From NCBI GenBank assembly GCA_911728455.2, contig OU452229.1, positions 3,954,574 to 4,018,573 on the forward strand: 64,000 nucleotides of DNA, written 5' to 3'. The notes under the pieces were generated by a model, which saw only the letters and a program-made list of their open reading frames with translations, was not told where the DNA came from and did not search any database. The position numbers were made by a program, and so were the translations under genes. Shown one piece after another: positions 1 to 12,659 of this stretch; positions within the stretch are counted from its first letter, which is position 1; every line of letters starts with the position of its first letter. This stretch comes from Marthasterias glacialis. Lineage: Eukaryota; Echinodermata; Asteroidea; Forcipulatida; Asteriidae.

Positions 1-266
1 AAAGAACACGTCAAAATACTGAGATACGGCTCAGTACTTCCACGTTGAAATTTCTTTTTAAATACTCTTCGATTTCTAAGGTTTGTTTTCTATTTTATCT
101 TAAATTTATGGGATTATCAGGCTGGGAATTGACTGATATTTTCAAGTGAGTTACTGCAGCATAAAAAGCCGCCATCTTGATAAAAATTTCCGCAATGACG
201 TCACTGAAACAGAGGCTACGCGTTGCCTAAAATGCGCGCTATAGACTGCAGAACTTGACTCAACCA

Positions 267-444
267 AATAGACCTTATGCATTGACGTCATCGCGCCGCC
301 ATCTCAGAGGTAAATTAATGATGCAACAATGGAAAAAGCACATGAATGTACGCGTGACGCATATGATGGGCCAATGAGCAACCTTCTTTTGACCTCTAGT
401 CGAGGGCGCCCTACTCAAATGACGTCATGTGCATAAGGTCTATT
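267..444. mobile_element. 178-bp MITE, family A, copy 1
   Basis: Inverted ends AATAGACCTTATGCA and TGCATAAGGTCTATT, each followed inward by a TGACGTCA motif. A second copy of identical length lies at 32467-32644 in the opposite orientation. No coding capacity. Confidence 0.8.
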
Positions 445-2050
445 GGCGCAACCAATATTATTGTGCTGATGACGTCAGGTGAATTGGGTCAAAATACAAC
501 AATAAGATACCTTTGGCACGCCACAGTTCATTTATCTATCCATTATTTTGTATAGGAGAAAGCACTGTACTCAATGATCACTGAGTCTGTTGAACAAAAT
601 CACTGGTATCTCATGGTGAGAATCGAACCTATGCCTTCCATACCATAGTGCATATTTTATTCATCGCTGGTCCACTGATCTCTCCCCGGTAATTAGAGAC
701 CAGCTTTTGGCACTCACCGTTGTATATTTCTACATAAAGTTGCAACATCATTTCCCCCTTAGGCTTATCTGAGTCCAATAAAGGAATTACATCATATGCA
801 TAGTGTTATTGTGTATGTTCCTTGGGCATTACACAAAGTAGCTAGTTCGCAGATGTTTTATGTTCCCGTAATGCACCAATTTCGTTATGACGTGTACTTA
901 GCTCTTCCCTTTCCTAACGATCAACTGATAAAAAAAGCTTCGCTAATAATTGGTTGTTGTGATTATTAATTTTAAGTGCGCTATCCTAGTATCCACGACA
1001 TTAGGCACTTTCACTGATAAAATACACTACATGTTGGTCACAATAATGCACATGGATAAACACTACGTCATCGCTCAAAATATCAGTAAGCAGTTCTAGC
1101 TCAGGTGGTTATGATTACACTATTCAGCGAGAAATTTTGTAAGATTGTAAGTGATAATGTTTTGTGTTATAGAAGTGAAAGGCCTTTTTACCGCTGTTTC
1201 ATCAATTTGTACTGGGTCCCGCTACATGTTATTATCGTGATTTTTAGATAATGCTTCTCTTATCAAATTAAACTTATGCTGGTAAAATTATGGCTGTTTT
1301 TCCACAAGCTGAAAAAATGGAAACTGATTTTGTTCTTTACTATATATATATAAGTCTAAATGTAATTGTCTTTGAAGTCAGATCTACCGCATACTGAGAC
1401 AATGTCACCTTTAACGCATCGCAAAATTGGTACAAACTGAATCAAATGACAAAATTTTGACTACTGTATTATCATCTTGTAAGCATTTTGAGTTAATGTC
1501 AAACGAAGTATAATGCTATTTTGAAACCTGTCACGAAATACAAACTGCATATTACAACTTAATTTTTCTGACATTTAGACCAAGGACTAAGTTGTTACAG
1601 CCTACAGTCGCAACCTTATACTAAGGAGCGGCAACACTGGTTGTTGGTTATAAAAGTGGCACGAAAAACGACTACTAGCCTTTTCGTGCCGCCTCCCGTC
1701 TTATTAGAGACAAATATTTGCCTGTTTAATTGGCGAGCAAACAACTTCCCGTGCTCGACTTGCCCAATTCTCACGATCGCGCGTTGTTGACATTATTGCG
1801 TGGCTAGAAAACATTGTTGAAAGCCAAACGTCGTTGCTATGGAAACGGACCTTACTACAGCACAAGACGACTGCACGTCCCGTGTTACAAATGGAGCTCA
1901 ACAAGTTTGTACAACCACACGATACCTGATTCGAAACTCCAATCTTGTTGTCAAGTTCAATGTGTGTTATCAGTAATGAGAACCGGTTCTCATATCACAG
2001 AAAACAGGAGGAAACAGTGTGAGGACCCGGGTCTCCACTGCCTGGTAATG
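445..2050. other. Intergenic, no gene recognised
   Basis: AT-rich sequence with only short chance ORFs. A weak tRNA-like B-box on the minus strand near 605-625 may be a decayed SINE. Confidence 0.5.
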
Positions 2051-2054
2051 CCCG

Positions 2055-2125
2055 GATTGGTGGCTGGCCGCTGTTAATGGACCTCACCTTCGTCTCGGTC
2101 CATTTAACAGCGGCCAGCCATCAAC
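2055..2125. repeat. Strong hairpin, 25-bp arms
   Basis: TGGCTGGCCGCTGTTAATGG at about 2061-2080 pairs with CCATTTAACAGCGGCCAGCC ending near 2119. The loop is about 15 bases. Probably the remains of a foldback element. Confidence 0.65.
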
Positions 2126-2510
2126 CAAGGCGAAGAGAACAGTTGATTTGATAGTTTCTCGCACCATGTTCACAGTGCATACAGCACATTTTCACGACTA
2201 TGTGCTTGTTTTTATAGGCGAGCAGCGCAATCGAAATGTTTGTCGACTTAATGTACCCAGTCTACACACACCCACAACAGGTATCACTGCATGTCTAGTG
2301 CATATGTCAGCTTTAAGGTTAGACATGATGTAGAGGAAGAGTCTATTTAGGGCCATTTTGGTCATAAACTCTCATTTTTTTGTAAAACAAAATATGATTT
2401 TTGTGGGAGTTTGTATTTTTTACACCTATCGAACACATCCCATCCACGACGATCCATGAGTTTACAATGAGCTTTTTAAAACTAGGAAATTTAGGGGACA
2501 TTGACTTAAA

Positions 2511-2665
2511 GACGCCCGCTCGTCAACGCGCGACAAACAAATTCGTGCCATGAAAGATCACCTTTGACCGGCGCATGCACGCGTTGCACGAAAACTACGC
2601 ACGGGTATACACAATCGTTTTGTGCCACAGAAATAGTCGTCGGGTAATGGTGACGAGCGGGCGTC
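2511..2665. mobile_element. About 155-bp MITE with 15-bp inverted ends
   Basis: GACGCCCGCTCGTCA at 2511-2525 and TGACGAGCGGGCGTC at 2651-2665 are exact inverted repeats. Flanking TAA-like bases on both sides may be a target duplication. GC-rich compared with surroundings. Confidence 0.65.
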
Positions 2666-2669
2666 TCTA

Positions 2670-4570
2670 ATAAGTGGGGTTTTTTTTCATAATTTTCACT
2701 CATAACTTTGGTTACCTACTTAATCTGCCTGAGTTTCCTGTATTTAATGTGTAAAATACATGAGAGATCATCTGCATTAATGTTAGCTGGAATAAGGATT
2801 ATTGACATGGCAGAGAAATACCATTATTCGCTAGTTCACAGAGCCAGTCTTTATATCACATGTTAATACGCCTCCATGTGATCAGTCTTCGACCAATCAG
2901 AGTGCATAATCTCTCCGAGTTTTTTTTATAAGCAGTAACGATACTTCCATTGAAATGGCTGATGAATATTAAGTTACATTTTATATAAAGTAATTTCGAA
3001 AAGCCTTTTATTTAAAGGTAACAGCTCACTTTTAAGAAGAAACGAATTGAGTTTGGGGTAACAAAATTATAGTATAAAGGGGCCGGAACAACATAACATT
3101 CTTGTTCTGTGTCGAAACAGCGTTTCGAGTGAATGAAAAGCTTCCTTTGTTTGTTTTCTTCACTTTGTTGTACCTTTAAAAGTGACTGTCAATATTCCTT
3201 TCTAGTTCGCATGGCTTGATTTATGGACAAAGGTCTGACACGGAAAAATTCTGGGTGGAAATGAAAAACCATTAGAAATTTAATGCGTGACTTGAGAAGC
3301 ACCTGCCCTAGCGGCTGTTGCTTTATACCACAAAAGAAGATGTATCGATCGGTGACGCTCTCTATCTCATCACATCAGCGCACGACATAATTGTATCGTC
3401 CACATGACAGTGGAGTTTTCTTTGGAGTGATTTTTTTCTTCCAAGCCAGCCTGGTATTTGATTACAGTTTATTTGGTGGAGTCTAAATTTGTACGGGAAG
3501 TGAACAGGACTTTGATAAGCTGATATAATACACCTAAGAAATGGGGGGCTTTTAAACCAACGGCAAATGGAGGGCTTTTTAACCCAACGGCTACGGCTGT
3601 GGCTACGGACTTGTCCCCTGTACTTCCCTGGAAAAAAAGAAAAATTGTTTACCGACTAGGTAAACCCAAAGGTCTATATCAAAGTTACAAACAAAATGGT
3701 GGCAACCGTTTTATTTGAACTTCCCGTTTGAAACGGAAGACGAAGTCAAGAAGTGACATGGATACAATGTTTCTTGGTTATTTCCTTCAAACTGACACAA
3801 AGATTATTATTATTGTATCCTTTGTAGTTCAGTAGATATGAATTTTTGTAAATAAACACTGATGTATAAGTGTTGAGCCCTGGTAAAGTCTGAGTGACGT
3901 AACTTGTTTTATGGACTAAACTATTTATCAGCTCCAATACGACATTTAATCTAACGTGATAAACAAGGTACATTATTTAAAATACAGTCTTTTTTAAAAC
4001 CTTTTGCTGGGCGCTCTAATATAGGGTGTTGTCATCAAACTTCCTTGCTTAAAGAGTACCCCTCACTGACGATTCATACACACAAACTATATCCATATTC
4101 CAATTTCTATTTGATAATATAGAACCCCAACAATATCATTTAGATTCAACTTCTGGTTAAGACAGGAAGGACAGGTCAAAATTGGGTCATATCTGTGGCC
4201 CAATTGAAACGAACCACACACCACCAATGATTCATAAAACGGTGCAAAAACTTTTAATTTATATCATGTGGTTCAGGAGATATGACATTTGAAATGAAAT
4301 ATTTGATTTGATGTAAATTGAGGTAATTTGTTTGAGACACTTCGTCAAGTCGTAAGCTACAATATGGTTTATAACTTGTACCGATATGACCAGGTTAAGT
4401 ATAAAATTATCTACCAACAACATTCATGTACAAAACCTATGGGTTGGAAAGAAAAAAGGAGTAAAAAATGTCGACGAAGGCAAAAGGCGTTTCGGCTGTT
4501 GGGCCGAAACCCATAATAATAATATTAATAGAAATTTGGGAGGCTAATCATCCTTTCTGGTAGCTGAGAA
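2670..4570. other. Intergenic, no gene recognised
   Basis: AT-rich. Contains an imperfect inverted pair (about 3022-3036 and 3168-3186) and a short CAACGGC-repeat stretch near 3550-3600. No ORF with recognisable similarity. Confidence 0.45.
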
Positions 4571-4574
4571 ACTG

Positions 4575-4800
4575 ACTTACGAAGTCCAGCCGCAGGCATG
4601 CGAGGGCGCCCGCTCGGCAGCCACCCACATCGACCCATTTATGACCACGGAGCACAGCCAGAGATCGAAAGTGTTCGCTTTTTTTCCGGAGGGATGAAAA
4701 ACTCTCGTGGCGCAGGGAGAGAACCAACTCACAACTCTTAACCATGGCCCTAGCTGGAAACTGAATCAAGGCAAGTGGTACGCACTATAGCCGCCCTTGC
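4575..4800 (-). repeat. Decayed tRNA-like SINE
   Basis: Shares order and wording with 16930-17170 (CCACATCGACCCAT, CACGGAGCACAG, GAAAGTGTT, GAGAGAACCAACTCACAACTC, TGGCCCTAGC). The head, on the minus strand, has a degenerate B-box. Confidence 0.5.
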
Positions 4801-4925
4801 CACCAGTGGTTGTGAGAGGATAGATGGCAGGGAACAGTCTCAAATAAAACACATTACACAGACATTTGACTGGTAAACATGTCTCTTCCATAGGGAAGAT
4901 TTATCTGTGCTAATTTGTTGTGCTT

Positions 4926-5693
4926 ATAGACCGATTGCGCGAATGTTTACATGCGGTCACGTGACCCCCTATCGGGTATGACGTCATACAGCTGATGAAA
5001 AAATACGTGTAAATGCATAGGCCGTGACACAGAGTGAGTTCGAAAACAGTTGATTTTACTTGCGTTAAGCGATGAATTAGTTAATCAGCCCCTTTACTTA
5101 AAGTAGTATGTTGTGGCATTAATTTAAATCACATCTCTGTTTCATAATTTAACAGGATTCTACTAAAAAGAGGTTTTTTAGCCATGCACTACCGGCGTCG
5201 GACGACTATTATGTAGCCACCCGTGTTTTATTTTGTTTGTAATGTTGGCCTAAATCACTGTAAAAAAAGGGTAAAGAACGTTGGAAAAGTGAGCATTAAT
5301 ACATAGCCTTGCAGAATTTCAAAATAGCAAAGGAATCACACAGTTTTGGAAAGCAATTTCTTTGGAGGACTTCAGCTTCAAAACTTTGAAATTTTTGTGT
5401 TGAAAAGTGTGTGGTGATCGCGCTGTACACATCGTGCACATTTATACGGTACTTTTACAATTTTCAAGACTTGCTGGAACTGTCCTTACTGGCTTTATTC
5501 AGCCACCTGAAGGTCTCTGGTAGAAACTCTGGAATATGTTTCATAGATTTCGAGCAAGAAAAGCCTCGATCGAATAAACTAAATGCATTAATCATCGTGT
5601 ACCGTACCACCCTTTCCTATGGAGGATTACGTGTGTGTTTACATTTTTATACCCGACATGGGTCACGTGACGTAGGTCGCGCAATCGGTCTAT
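4926..5693. mobile_element. 768-bp non-autonomous DNA transposon
   Basis: Ends ATAGACCGATTGCGCGA and TCGCGCAATCGGTCTAT are inverted repeats, with subterminal blocks GTTTAC, GGTCACGTGAC and CGGGTAT shared by both ends. The 97-codon ORF inside (5411-5704) has no recognisable transposase motif. Confidence 0.72.
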
Positions 5694-6280
5694 TGACATG
5701 GTGATTTGCGATGACAGGGTCGGACGGGTTTAGAATGACGGCCGGATCAATAATCATCTTAGAAACCCTTGTATGTGCGGCTTTTACGCACCTTGAACTA
5801 AACTGCATCCGACAACTTGACAGCAATCCCCTCCCCTCCACCACGCCCACAAAATTACCCTCCTGTCACACGAGCGAACGACCCGTACATGATCAGCTTA
5901 TACCCAACGTGTCACATACATAAAATAAATACGTGCCCAAGATCAAGTTCCAGCATGCATTACACTCTGTGGGATATTGACAATGTGTCATTATACAATA
6001 TGTAATTATTATGCCGGAGGATGTGATATCATTTTGAAGCTTATCTTGTGTTTATCCATGTTATATATAAATATTTTATAATATAGAAGCATGGTCAATT
6101 TTATTCTCGGTTGGCAGCTAAACTATATAATATGGCAAACAGTTGTTTCCAAAAATGCCCTCGTAACAGCCATAGAGAAAACAATAATCGATCGATTCTA
6201 AAGAATATTTATTGTTAGTCAGAATTCAAATGATTTCATGTTTAACAAAGATGAAGAAAGAAAAACCTAAAATTACCTAA
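5694..6280. other. Intergenic, nothing recognised
   Basis: Mixed composition followed by AT-rich sequence; short overlapping ORFs only. Confidence 0.4.
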
Positions 6281-6285
6281 AAAGC

Positions 6286-6515
6286 CCTGGGTCGGTACTG
6301 ACCTGAGTGCGGATTGACCAAGGCGGTCCGGACGGGTCCGTGCGTTCCTACAAATGTTTAGTCGAAATGACGAGAAACCCAGATGTATAAGTATTTTTTT
6401 TAATTTTTTTTATACTAAGATTCCGGGTCACGTTGACTCAAAACTAAGGGTCAGGCTGACCCGGAAAATGGTAATGGCCCACACAGACCTCTCGCCGGGT
6501 CAATTTTGACCCGGG
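6286..6515. repeat. Cluster of GGTCA/TGACC palindromes
   Basis: GGTCAGGCTGACC at 6449-6461 is a perfect inverted repeat with 3-base spacing. GGTCACGTTGACT (about 6426-6438) and GGTCGGTACTGACC (about 6290-6303) are near matches. GGTCAATTTTGACC (about 6499-6512) has a 4-base spacer. Confidence 0.5.
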
Positions 6516-6659
6516 ACTGTTTAGAGCGAGACTTTTAACTGTGCTTGTAAAAAAACAACCATGGGTTGAGAACCCCTTCATCTTCTTTCCATAATATATA
6601 GGCATAATGGACTCTTGTTTAAGCAACGTCAATACCTGTATACCGATACTTCCTTTTAC

Positions 6660-6679
6660 ATTAATAATAATAATAATAA
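6660..6679. repeat. (AAT)n microsatellite
   Basis: About six TAA/AAT units within ATTAATAATAATAATAATAA. Confidence 0.7.
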
Positions 6680-7337
6680 AAACCTGGTAATCTCGTGGTT
6701 TTTCGCGACACAAAAGTGTTTTCTCACCATACTAGCTGAAGAATAGTTAATTCCAGTGGTTCCGGCGAGACATTCGGGTTCATTGATTAAATCATTCATA
6801 GATTGCTTTCATACGGAAGTTCAGTATTGACCAGTGAGTCCGGTAAAAGCGTTTTATTATAATATTTTTATGTAACAAAGGGGTGCATTCAACCTTGTAT
6901 TGATTAAGACAAGACTGCCAGTTAGATTGGGCATTGCGCTAATGTCTTACGAAACCTGCCCTGTGAAGTATATGATAAAGACTTGTGATTACATGAACAT
7001 TTGCTGAATACTGGGTTCAAGTTCAAAAGCTTTTTATAAATAAAACAGTAATACTGCTTATAAAATCACCATCAATGTAAAGAGTAGCGGGGTACCAGCG
7101 ATAAAAAAAACCCTGATTCGTGCGTTCCTTTTTTTCCCCCGGGAGTGCTAATCTGTTTTTAAGCAAAATCTGTAATGATGAAGATTTTTCTGTGGCGGGG
7201 TGTGGGGGGGGGGTGTCCAAGTGTCTTCTAATTCTAGACATCTTTTTCTTGCAAGGGATCAGCGAGTTTCACAGCACACACGATTACTGCATGAAGCGGC
7301 AGTCCAATTTAAAGACACACTGCAGATCGTGCATTTA

Positions 7338-7450
7338 TTTCAGTCTTGAAAAGCCCCAGCCTCACATTGGTAAAAACTAGCTGTAAACGCTTTCTTTCTT
7401 TGCACAAATCAAGAGATCTGGTATAAAACCAACCTGTGAAAATGTCAGCT
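7338..7450. repeat. Dispersed repeat R1, copy 1
   Basis: Contains CTTGAAAAGCCCCAGCC, ACATTGGTAAA, TTCTTTGCACAAATCAAGA and ACCTGTGAAAATGTCA, shared in order with 31565-31680 and 41533-41622. Class unknown. Confidence 0.6.
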
Positions 7451-7509
7451 CATTTCGTTGTTTCGTTTACTAAAGGCAGCGTTTTCGTCTCACTGACGAA
7501 AACTAATGT

Positions 7510-10500
7510 TTGATCTTGTTTTATTTATCATTTAAAAATAATATCAGTTTGGGTAGAAATATTTCAAGGAAAGTTTTTCCACATTCATTATCTTTATACC
7601 ATGTTTAAGGTATCTGTAAATCTGTGAGCATTATTTTTCTACTTATATGTTGAGCTGGGGCTTTAAAATACATCACAATCGGTAGATTGAATTGCGTCTA
7701 AACCGACAGCCAGTCAGTTATAAATTTATGCGAAAAATTACACAATTACATGCAAAATACATTGCAAGACCATTACCGGTTAACGGGGGACCAGGCAGCC
7801 TTCCAAAAAATTTAACACCCTCACCGAAGAAGGTCAGAGTGTGCAGGCGTGGCAGTGGCCAATCACCGCTCATTATTAAGATAATTAGACTAAATTAAAC
7901 TGCACGGATGACTAAGTAAGACATATAATCAGGATAATGATGAAAGGGGTAATGAAAAGATACCAAAAAACCGCAATTAAAAACTCACGAAAAAAATGTT
8001 AAGAGTAATTATGGAACTAAAGCAAGCCATAAAGTGAAATTATGCTCTGCATTTATGCCCACATGAGCTATATTATACCCTCCCTTTCCAATAAGACAAC
8101 GGAACACAGGCTAGAACAAAATAATGCTGTGGCCATGAACCATGATCCTAAATTTTGACAAAGACAATTGGGTCAGGTACTGCGCAGCGTTTGGATCTCT
8201 GTCGTTCTTGGCCTACATCTTAGTAGACTTGAAGAACTGACCATGTCTCCTAGACCTAGGTTCCGGTCATTCTGAGGCAATTTTGGAGTGTGTTACCAAG
8301 TCATTGGCAAGTGTCAGACAATGTCTTAGTAAATTGGAAGTGCATTTTTCAGTCACTCAATGCAGCTACAAAATGTCAAGACTTTCAATGCCGCATTTTT
8401 GGTATAAATTCGGCGTAAGCTGGTACCAAGAATGAACCAAACACTTCGTATCTGTAAACGGCAAGCACTTGCTTATCAGAAGCCGATATATAGCCAACCA
8501 AAATGCCAAGTAATCCACTCTGTTGTTAAATATACCCGATGCGACGAGCCACCGTAATTTATAACCGAGGCGGTCACATGTCATGATAACGCTCCCCACA
8601 CCCCTCTGAATAAACCGTGTGACCTCAACATACTAGCCTGCCTCTTTAAACACGAAATCCGCTTAAAAATCCATATTAAAATAAATTACCTGTTTTAAAC
8701 GTAGGCCCTACTTTTATAAAATTCACACAGAAAAGAGGTATTAAAAAGCCAAACTTCATAATTAGGTAATATTTTACATAACCGGGGTTTACATAACAAT
8801 TCAATAAATAAAACGACCTAATATCGAAGTAAAGTTTTACTCAACTATTAACTAAAACTTTACCCAACCCCTGTTGGGTAAAGTTTTACCCAACAGTTAT
8901 GAGGTTCGCCTGCAACCTCTCACATAGGTAAGATTTTACACAAGCTATGTAATTTTTTCTCTGTGATGCGATTATACTTATAGTCCTGGCAACCTTATGA
9001 AATTGGCCTCGGGCGAGTGAGCAAGTATGCTGAGCTTTGTTTTCTGTCTATAGCGGCACAATGATTGTCGTTGCTTGGTTTATCAGGAAGCAAAAAGGGA
9101 CTAAATTAATGTTTGCTTTAATAGCAGTGGACAAACTGACAATAAAATGCACGTAGTTTCGCTACCATAATGGTTGCAATTCCAAAGAAACCATTTGTAA
9201 TAGAAATGTCTGCGTGCCTGATATACTACAAAGAAAAAAAAAGGTTGTCTGAAAATGTTTCTTCTATTTGAGATTAAATTCACCTATACTCATATCAGTG
9301 TTGACAAATGTTGGATTGCAATTGTGCAGTTTGTCTGCTGGTAATGTGTAGTGTTTTAGAAACCACGTTATCATTTCAAGCAGGGGCTCTCATTTATTTG
9401 AATTTTTCATCATGGTTTTGAAACATAATCCCCAAAGAATGTAAATGATTACTCTAAAATGATAAAATTACCTATCTGACACCAGAGAATGTCAAAAGGC
9501 CCACTTAATGGTAAAAAAACTCTCATATTTATGCTCTGGCTCGTAACTCAGTGGACATTTTTCGCGTGGGTTTGTTCGTGAAATCCTCTTCTCGCTAAAT
9601 TTGTTCAATCGACGTCTGATACATCATCGTATTTATATTCAAAATAAGGAAACGGTAAGAAAACCTATTCACGATTTGAAGAATTGGGAATGTCCTTGAA
9701 GGCTAAAACCGAACACATAATATTGCATCATTATTCACAATTCACGTCCCACGATTATAATAATTATTTGAAGTGAACATCCGGCTTTTTTTCCCTCTTC
9801 TTTTCTGAGTCGGCTCAAATATATATTTTACTACAATAGGCAGTTGTGAGCTATCTTAGCAGACCCTGTGGGGTCGGTCTATGGCGCCACTAAAAAATTA
9901 CAAAGAATCTTGTAAGGTTTTAGATAACACAACAATATGAAATAAATATATAAAAACAGCCCTTACCTTTCTGTTTGAAGTACGAAGATGGGGAATACAC
10001 CGCCGTGTGTTTCCGAGTCACAGTGCGAGCCATTATTACTGGAAGGTCTCGCGGCGAACAGAAGAGACAAACCACAGCCTGCTTGCAACTATAGCGTATG
10101 CGATGGTCAATTATACAAACAAAAAATGTACATGGGAATTCACAAAATTATCGTCTGTTGTTCGACACCCTGAAAACATAATGGAGGAGAGTGTTTTTGC
10201 TCCGCGTCGTCGCGTCCATCCATTCCCGATCGATTGGGTTTGTGTGTATACTGGCAATCTCAACCGCCCATTACTCCTGGCTTGTCTCAGTCTATGCGGC
10301 TATGTTAGTGTGTCCGTGGTCGGCCCACCACTGATTGAATTTGAATAATGAGAAGAGATGGTGAAGGCACCCATGATGAGGCAAGACCTAGCGTATGTAC
10401 GAAGTCTCTATTACAACATATGATGCACTAGTCTGTATTGGACGACTGATGGCGACAATGTACACGTACATCTAATACAGTGAAGCCTTTTACAAGCGCT

Positions 10501-10578
10501 GTGTGAGAAAGACCGAGTGCATGAGGATGGGGCATTAAAAAAAACTTCATCTCAGAACATGATGATTGAAGTTATTCG

Positions 10579-10609
<31 letters not shown>

Positions 10610-11030
10610 TTAATAGTAATATTAGTTACAATAAATGTAATTAGTATGCGCTTTGTCACGAGGAGCACGTGGAACATGCATCACTGACAGTCAATATGGG
10701 CGCACATGTTGCTTGACATAATCACTATCTCGACCCATAAGTTATTAATGTGTGATGAGAAGCACTTGCTAGACTTATAGCTAGACTTTCTAAGGCCGAC
10801 AAACGGAGCAAGTAGACCTATCGTATAGTGAATACTCGGTGCGCAATTTCGTAAAGGTGATGGTACCAAAATGCATAGCAAAGAAATCTCTTGCTTAGCT
10901 GAAACTGGTTGTATACCTGTCAACAAAAGAGACGTGAATCACAAAGTTTTAACTAGTACCCCGCTGTGCCAATTCTCTATTGCTGAAACAGGGCTCAAGT
11001 TAGTATTTTCTTTTTAAATACAGAAATTAC
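7510..11030. other. Intergenic, no gene recognised
   Basis: AT-rich, with a TGGGTAAAGTTTTACCCA-type hairpin at about 8870-8895. The 113-codon ORF at 10007-10348 sits in a slightly GC-richer patch but resembles no protein I know and lacks supporting context. Confidence 0.4.
10580..10609. repeat. (CAA)n microsatellite
   Basis: About ten ACA units in a row. Confidence 0.85.
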
Positions 11031-11038
11031 CATTGTTG

Positions 11039-11255
11039 TCAAACTTGTTTTAGTTTTAAACAAAAAAGGGGCACTGTGTAAAATAAACGTTGGTTTTAAA
11101 AACATGAACGGCATACAGAGTATAAAAAAAAGGGTCAACCGGTCAAAATTGTTTTAGTTTTAAGCAAAATAGGGGCACTGTGTAAAATAAATGTTGGTTT
11201 TAAAAACATGAACGACATAATTATAGTGTATTTAAAAAAAAAATGCCAACCGGTG
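11039..11255. repeat. Tandem duplication, unit about 104-113 bp
   Basis: Two adjacent copies share TTGTTTTAGTTTTAA, GGGGCACTGTGTAAAATAA, GTTGGTTTTAAAAACATGAA and CAACCGG in the same order. The copies differ by point changes and poly-A length. Confidence 0.85.
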
Positions 11256-11282
11256 AGTTGCTGGTGGCGCTATAGCGTTTGT

Positions 11283-11309
11283 CTTCAGGCCTCTACTCGA
11301 GGCCTGAAG
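11283..11309. repeat. Short perfect hairpin
   Basis: CTTCAGGCCTC and its reverse complement GAGGCCTGAAG are separated by 5 bases. It lies just after the tandem duplication. Confidence 0.6.
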
Positions 11310-11469
11310 GCATGTTCTCTTGTCACATGCCTTTTTGCCGAGGATCTGCATATCAGTGGATTCCCTGATGCCATTATTTATTGTTGACTGTGTTCAGTAA
11401 TGAAAATAACGGCTTAATTTAACCATGATTTAACTGTCCGTGATCTTTGTATTACCTCTTACCGATCGT

Positions 11470-12310
11470 CTATACCTTGTCGTGGGGAAGAGTGATCAGG
11501 CTTGCGTGCCCCCATGATTTCGAGAGCGATGCCGTCAGAAGCATAGGGCCACGATCCTGCAAGGATCCACGGAGTAGGTTATACCATCCAAAACAGCCTA
11601 CTTCAGAAGTTGACACGGGGCTACCTCTGGGAATCAACGCACTTCTCATGACCGTGCGAATCCAGCTCGTCAAGAGCCAATACTGATACGCCACCATCAT
11701 CAGCGCGTATATGCGCCAACTCTGGACGCTGAAGACGAAGTAAAGGAGAACGTCGACGTCCAACTTGTAATTGTCCTTTCCTCTGTTCCTAACGACGAAA
11801 AGACCATTCTCTTTATAGGATACTTCAATGCCAGGGTCGGGATATGCTCTGGACTGGAACAATTGGCAAGAAAGGAGTTGACAAGGTCAACGCCAATGGA
11901 ACACTCCTCCTCACCAAAATGTGCTAAACACAACATGTTTATACTAAACACCTGATTTCGTCAGAAAGACAAGGTACAAAATCTCCTGGCAACATCCACA
12001 TTCCAGACACTGGCACCTCACCGACTATCATCATACGATCTCGTGACCAACAAAACGTACTCAAGACAACAGCCGTGAATGGTGCTGACGAGTGCTGGAC
12101 AGACCACCGTCTCATCTCGTCCACCCACATGAGAATGAAGATTCGGTCCATAAAGAAATATCAAAACACAAAAAAGAAATTCAATGTTTACATCCTTCGA
12201 GACATCACCCATGTACAGAAGTTTCAACGAAACCCTCACAAGAGCAAAGATGGTTCAACCATCTTGAAGAGCAATGGTTGCATCGATTCCATCAATTTCT
12301 AACACCGTCT
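11470..12310 (+). pseudogene. Non-LTR retrotransposon remnant, endonuclease domain
   Basis: Reads on the + strand across at least two frames and a stop. TGLPLGINALLMTVRI is followed (frame-shifted) by YATIISAY and APTLDAEDEVKENVD, then ILFIGYFNARVG, VNANGTLLLTK and DECWTDHRLIS. These are the order and wording of the exonuclease-endonuclease-phosphatase domain of LINE elements often annotated as craniofacial development protein 2-like. The usual GDFNARVG appears as GYFNARVG, and a stop at about 11685, frameshifts and a stop near 11925 break it. No reverse transcriptase follows. Not functional. Confidence 0.8.
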
Positions 12311-12659
12311 TAAGGCGCAGGGTTTTAAACAGGATAATTAGGTCAGCAGAAGCTTGTTTAAACCAATGTACTGCTGTCCAACAGGTTTCTGACGCAAACA
12401 GAAACATTTGAATCACCACTGCTTTGTATACGCGATCATCTGTTTGTGTCTTTTCGGATGTCTTGATCTTGATCTTGAAAGACTCTCCTTCGAAGACGTA
12501 TTAAAGTTGTTCCGGCACATAATTAAATCTATTGAAATAAATAAAAAAAATAAAAAATAAATAAATAAATAAAAAATACCGACGCCGTCTGAAAACACTA
12601 GAAACTTCCATGATTTCGAAGTATTTTAAACATTAGCTTGTAAGACAGAAGCACATTTA

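Noticed and set aside
10007..10348. 113-codon ORF on the + strand in the intergenic region
   Set aside because: No recognisable domain, no promoter or splice context, and overlapping ORFs in other frames.
11470..11862. 130-codon ORF on the minus strand
   Set aside because: Antisense to the LINE endonuclease remnant; the + strand carries the recognisable motifs.
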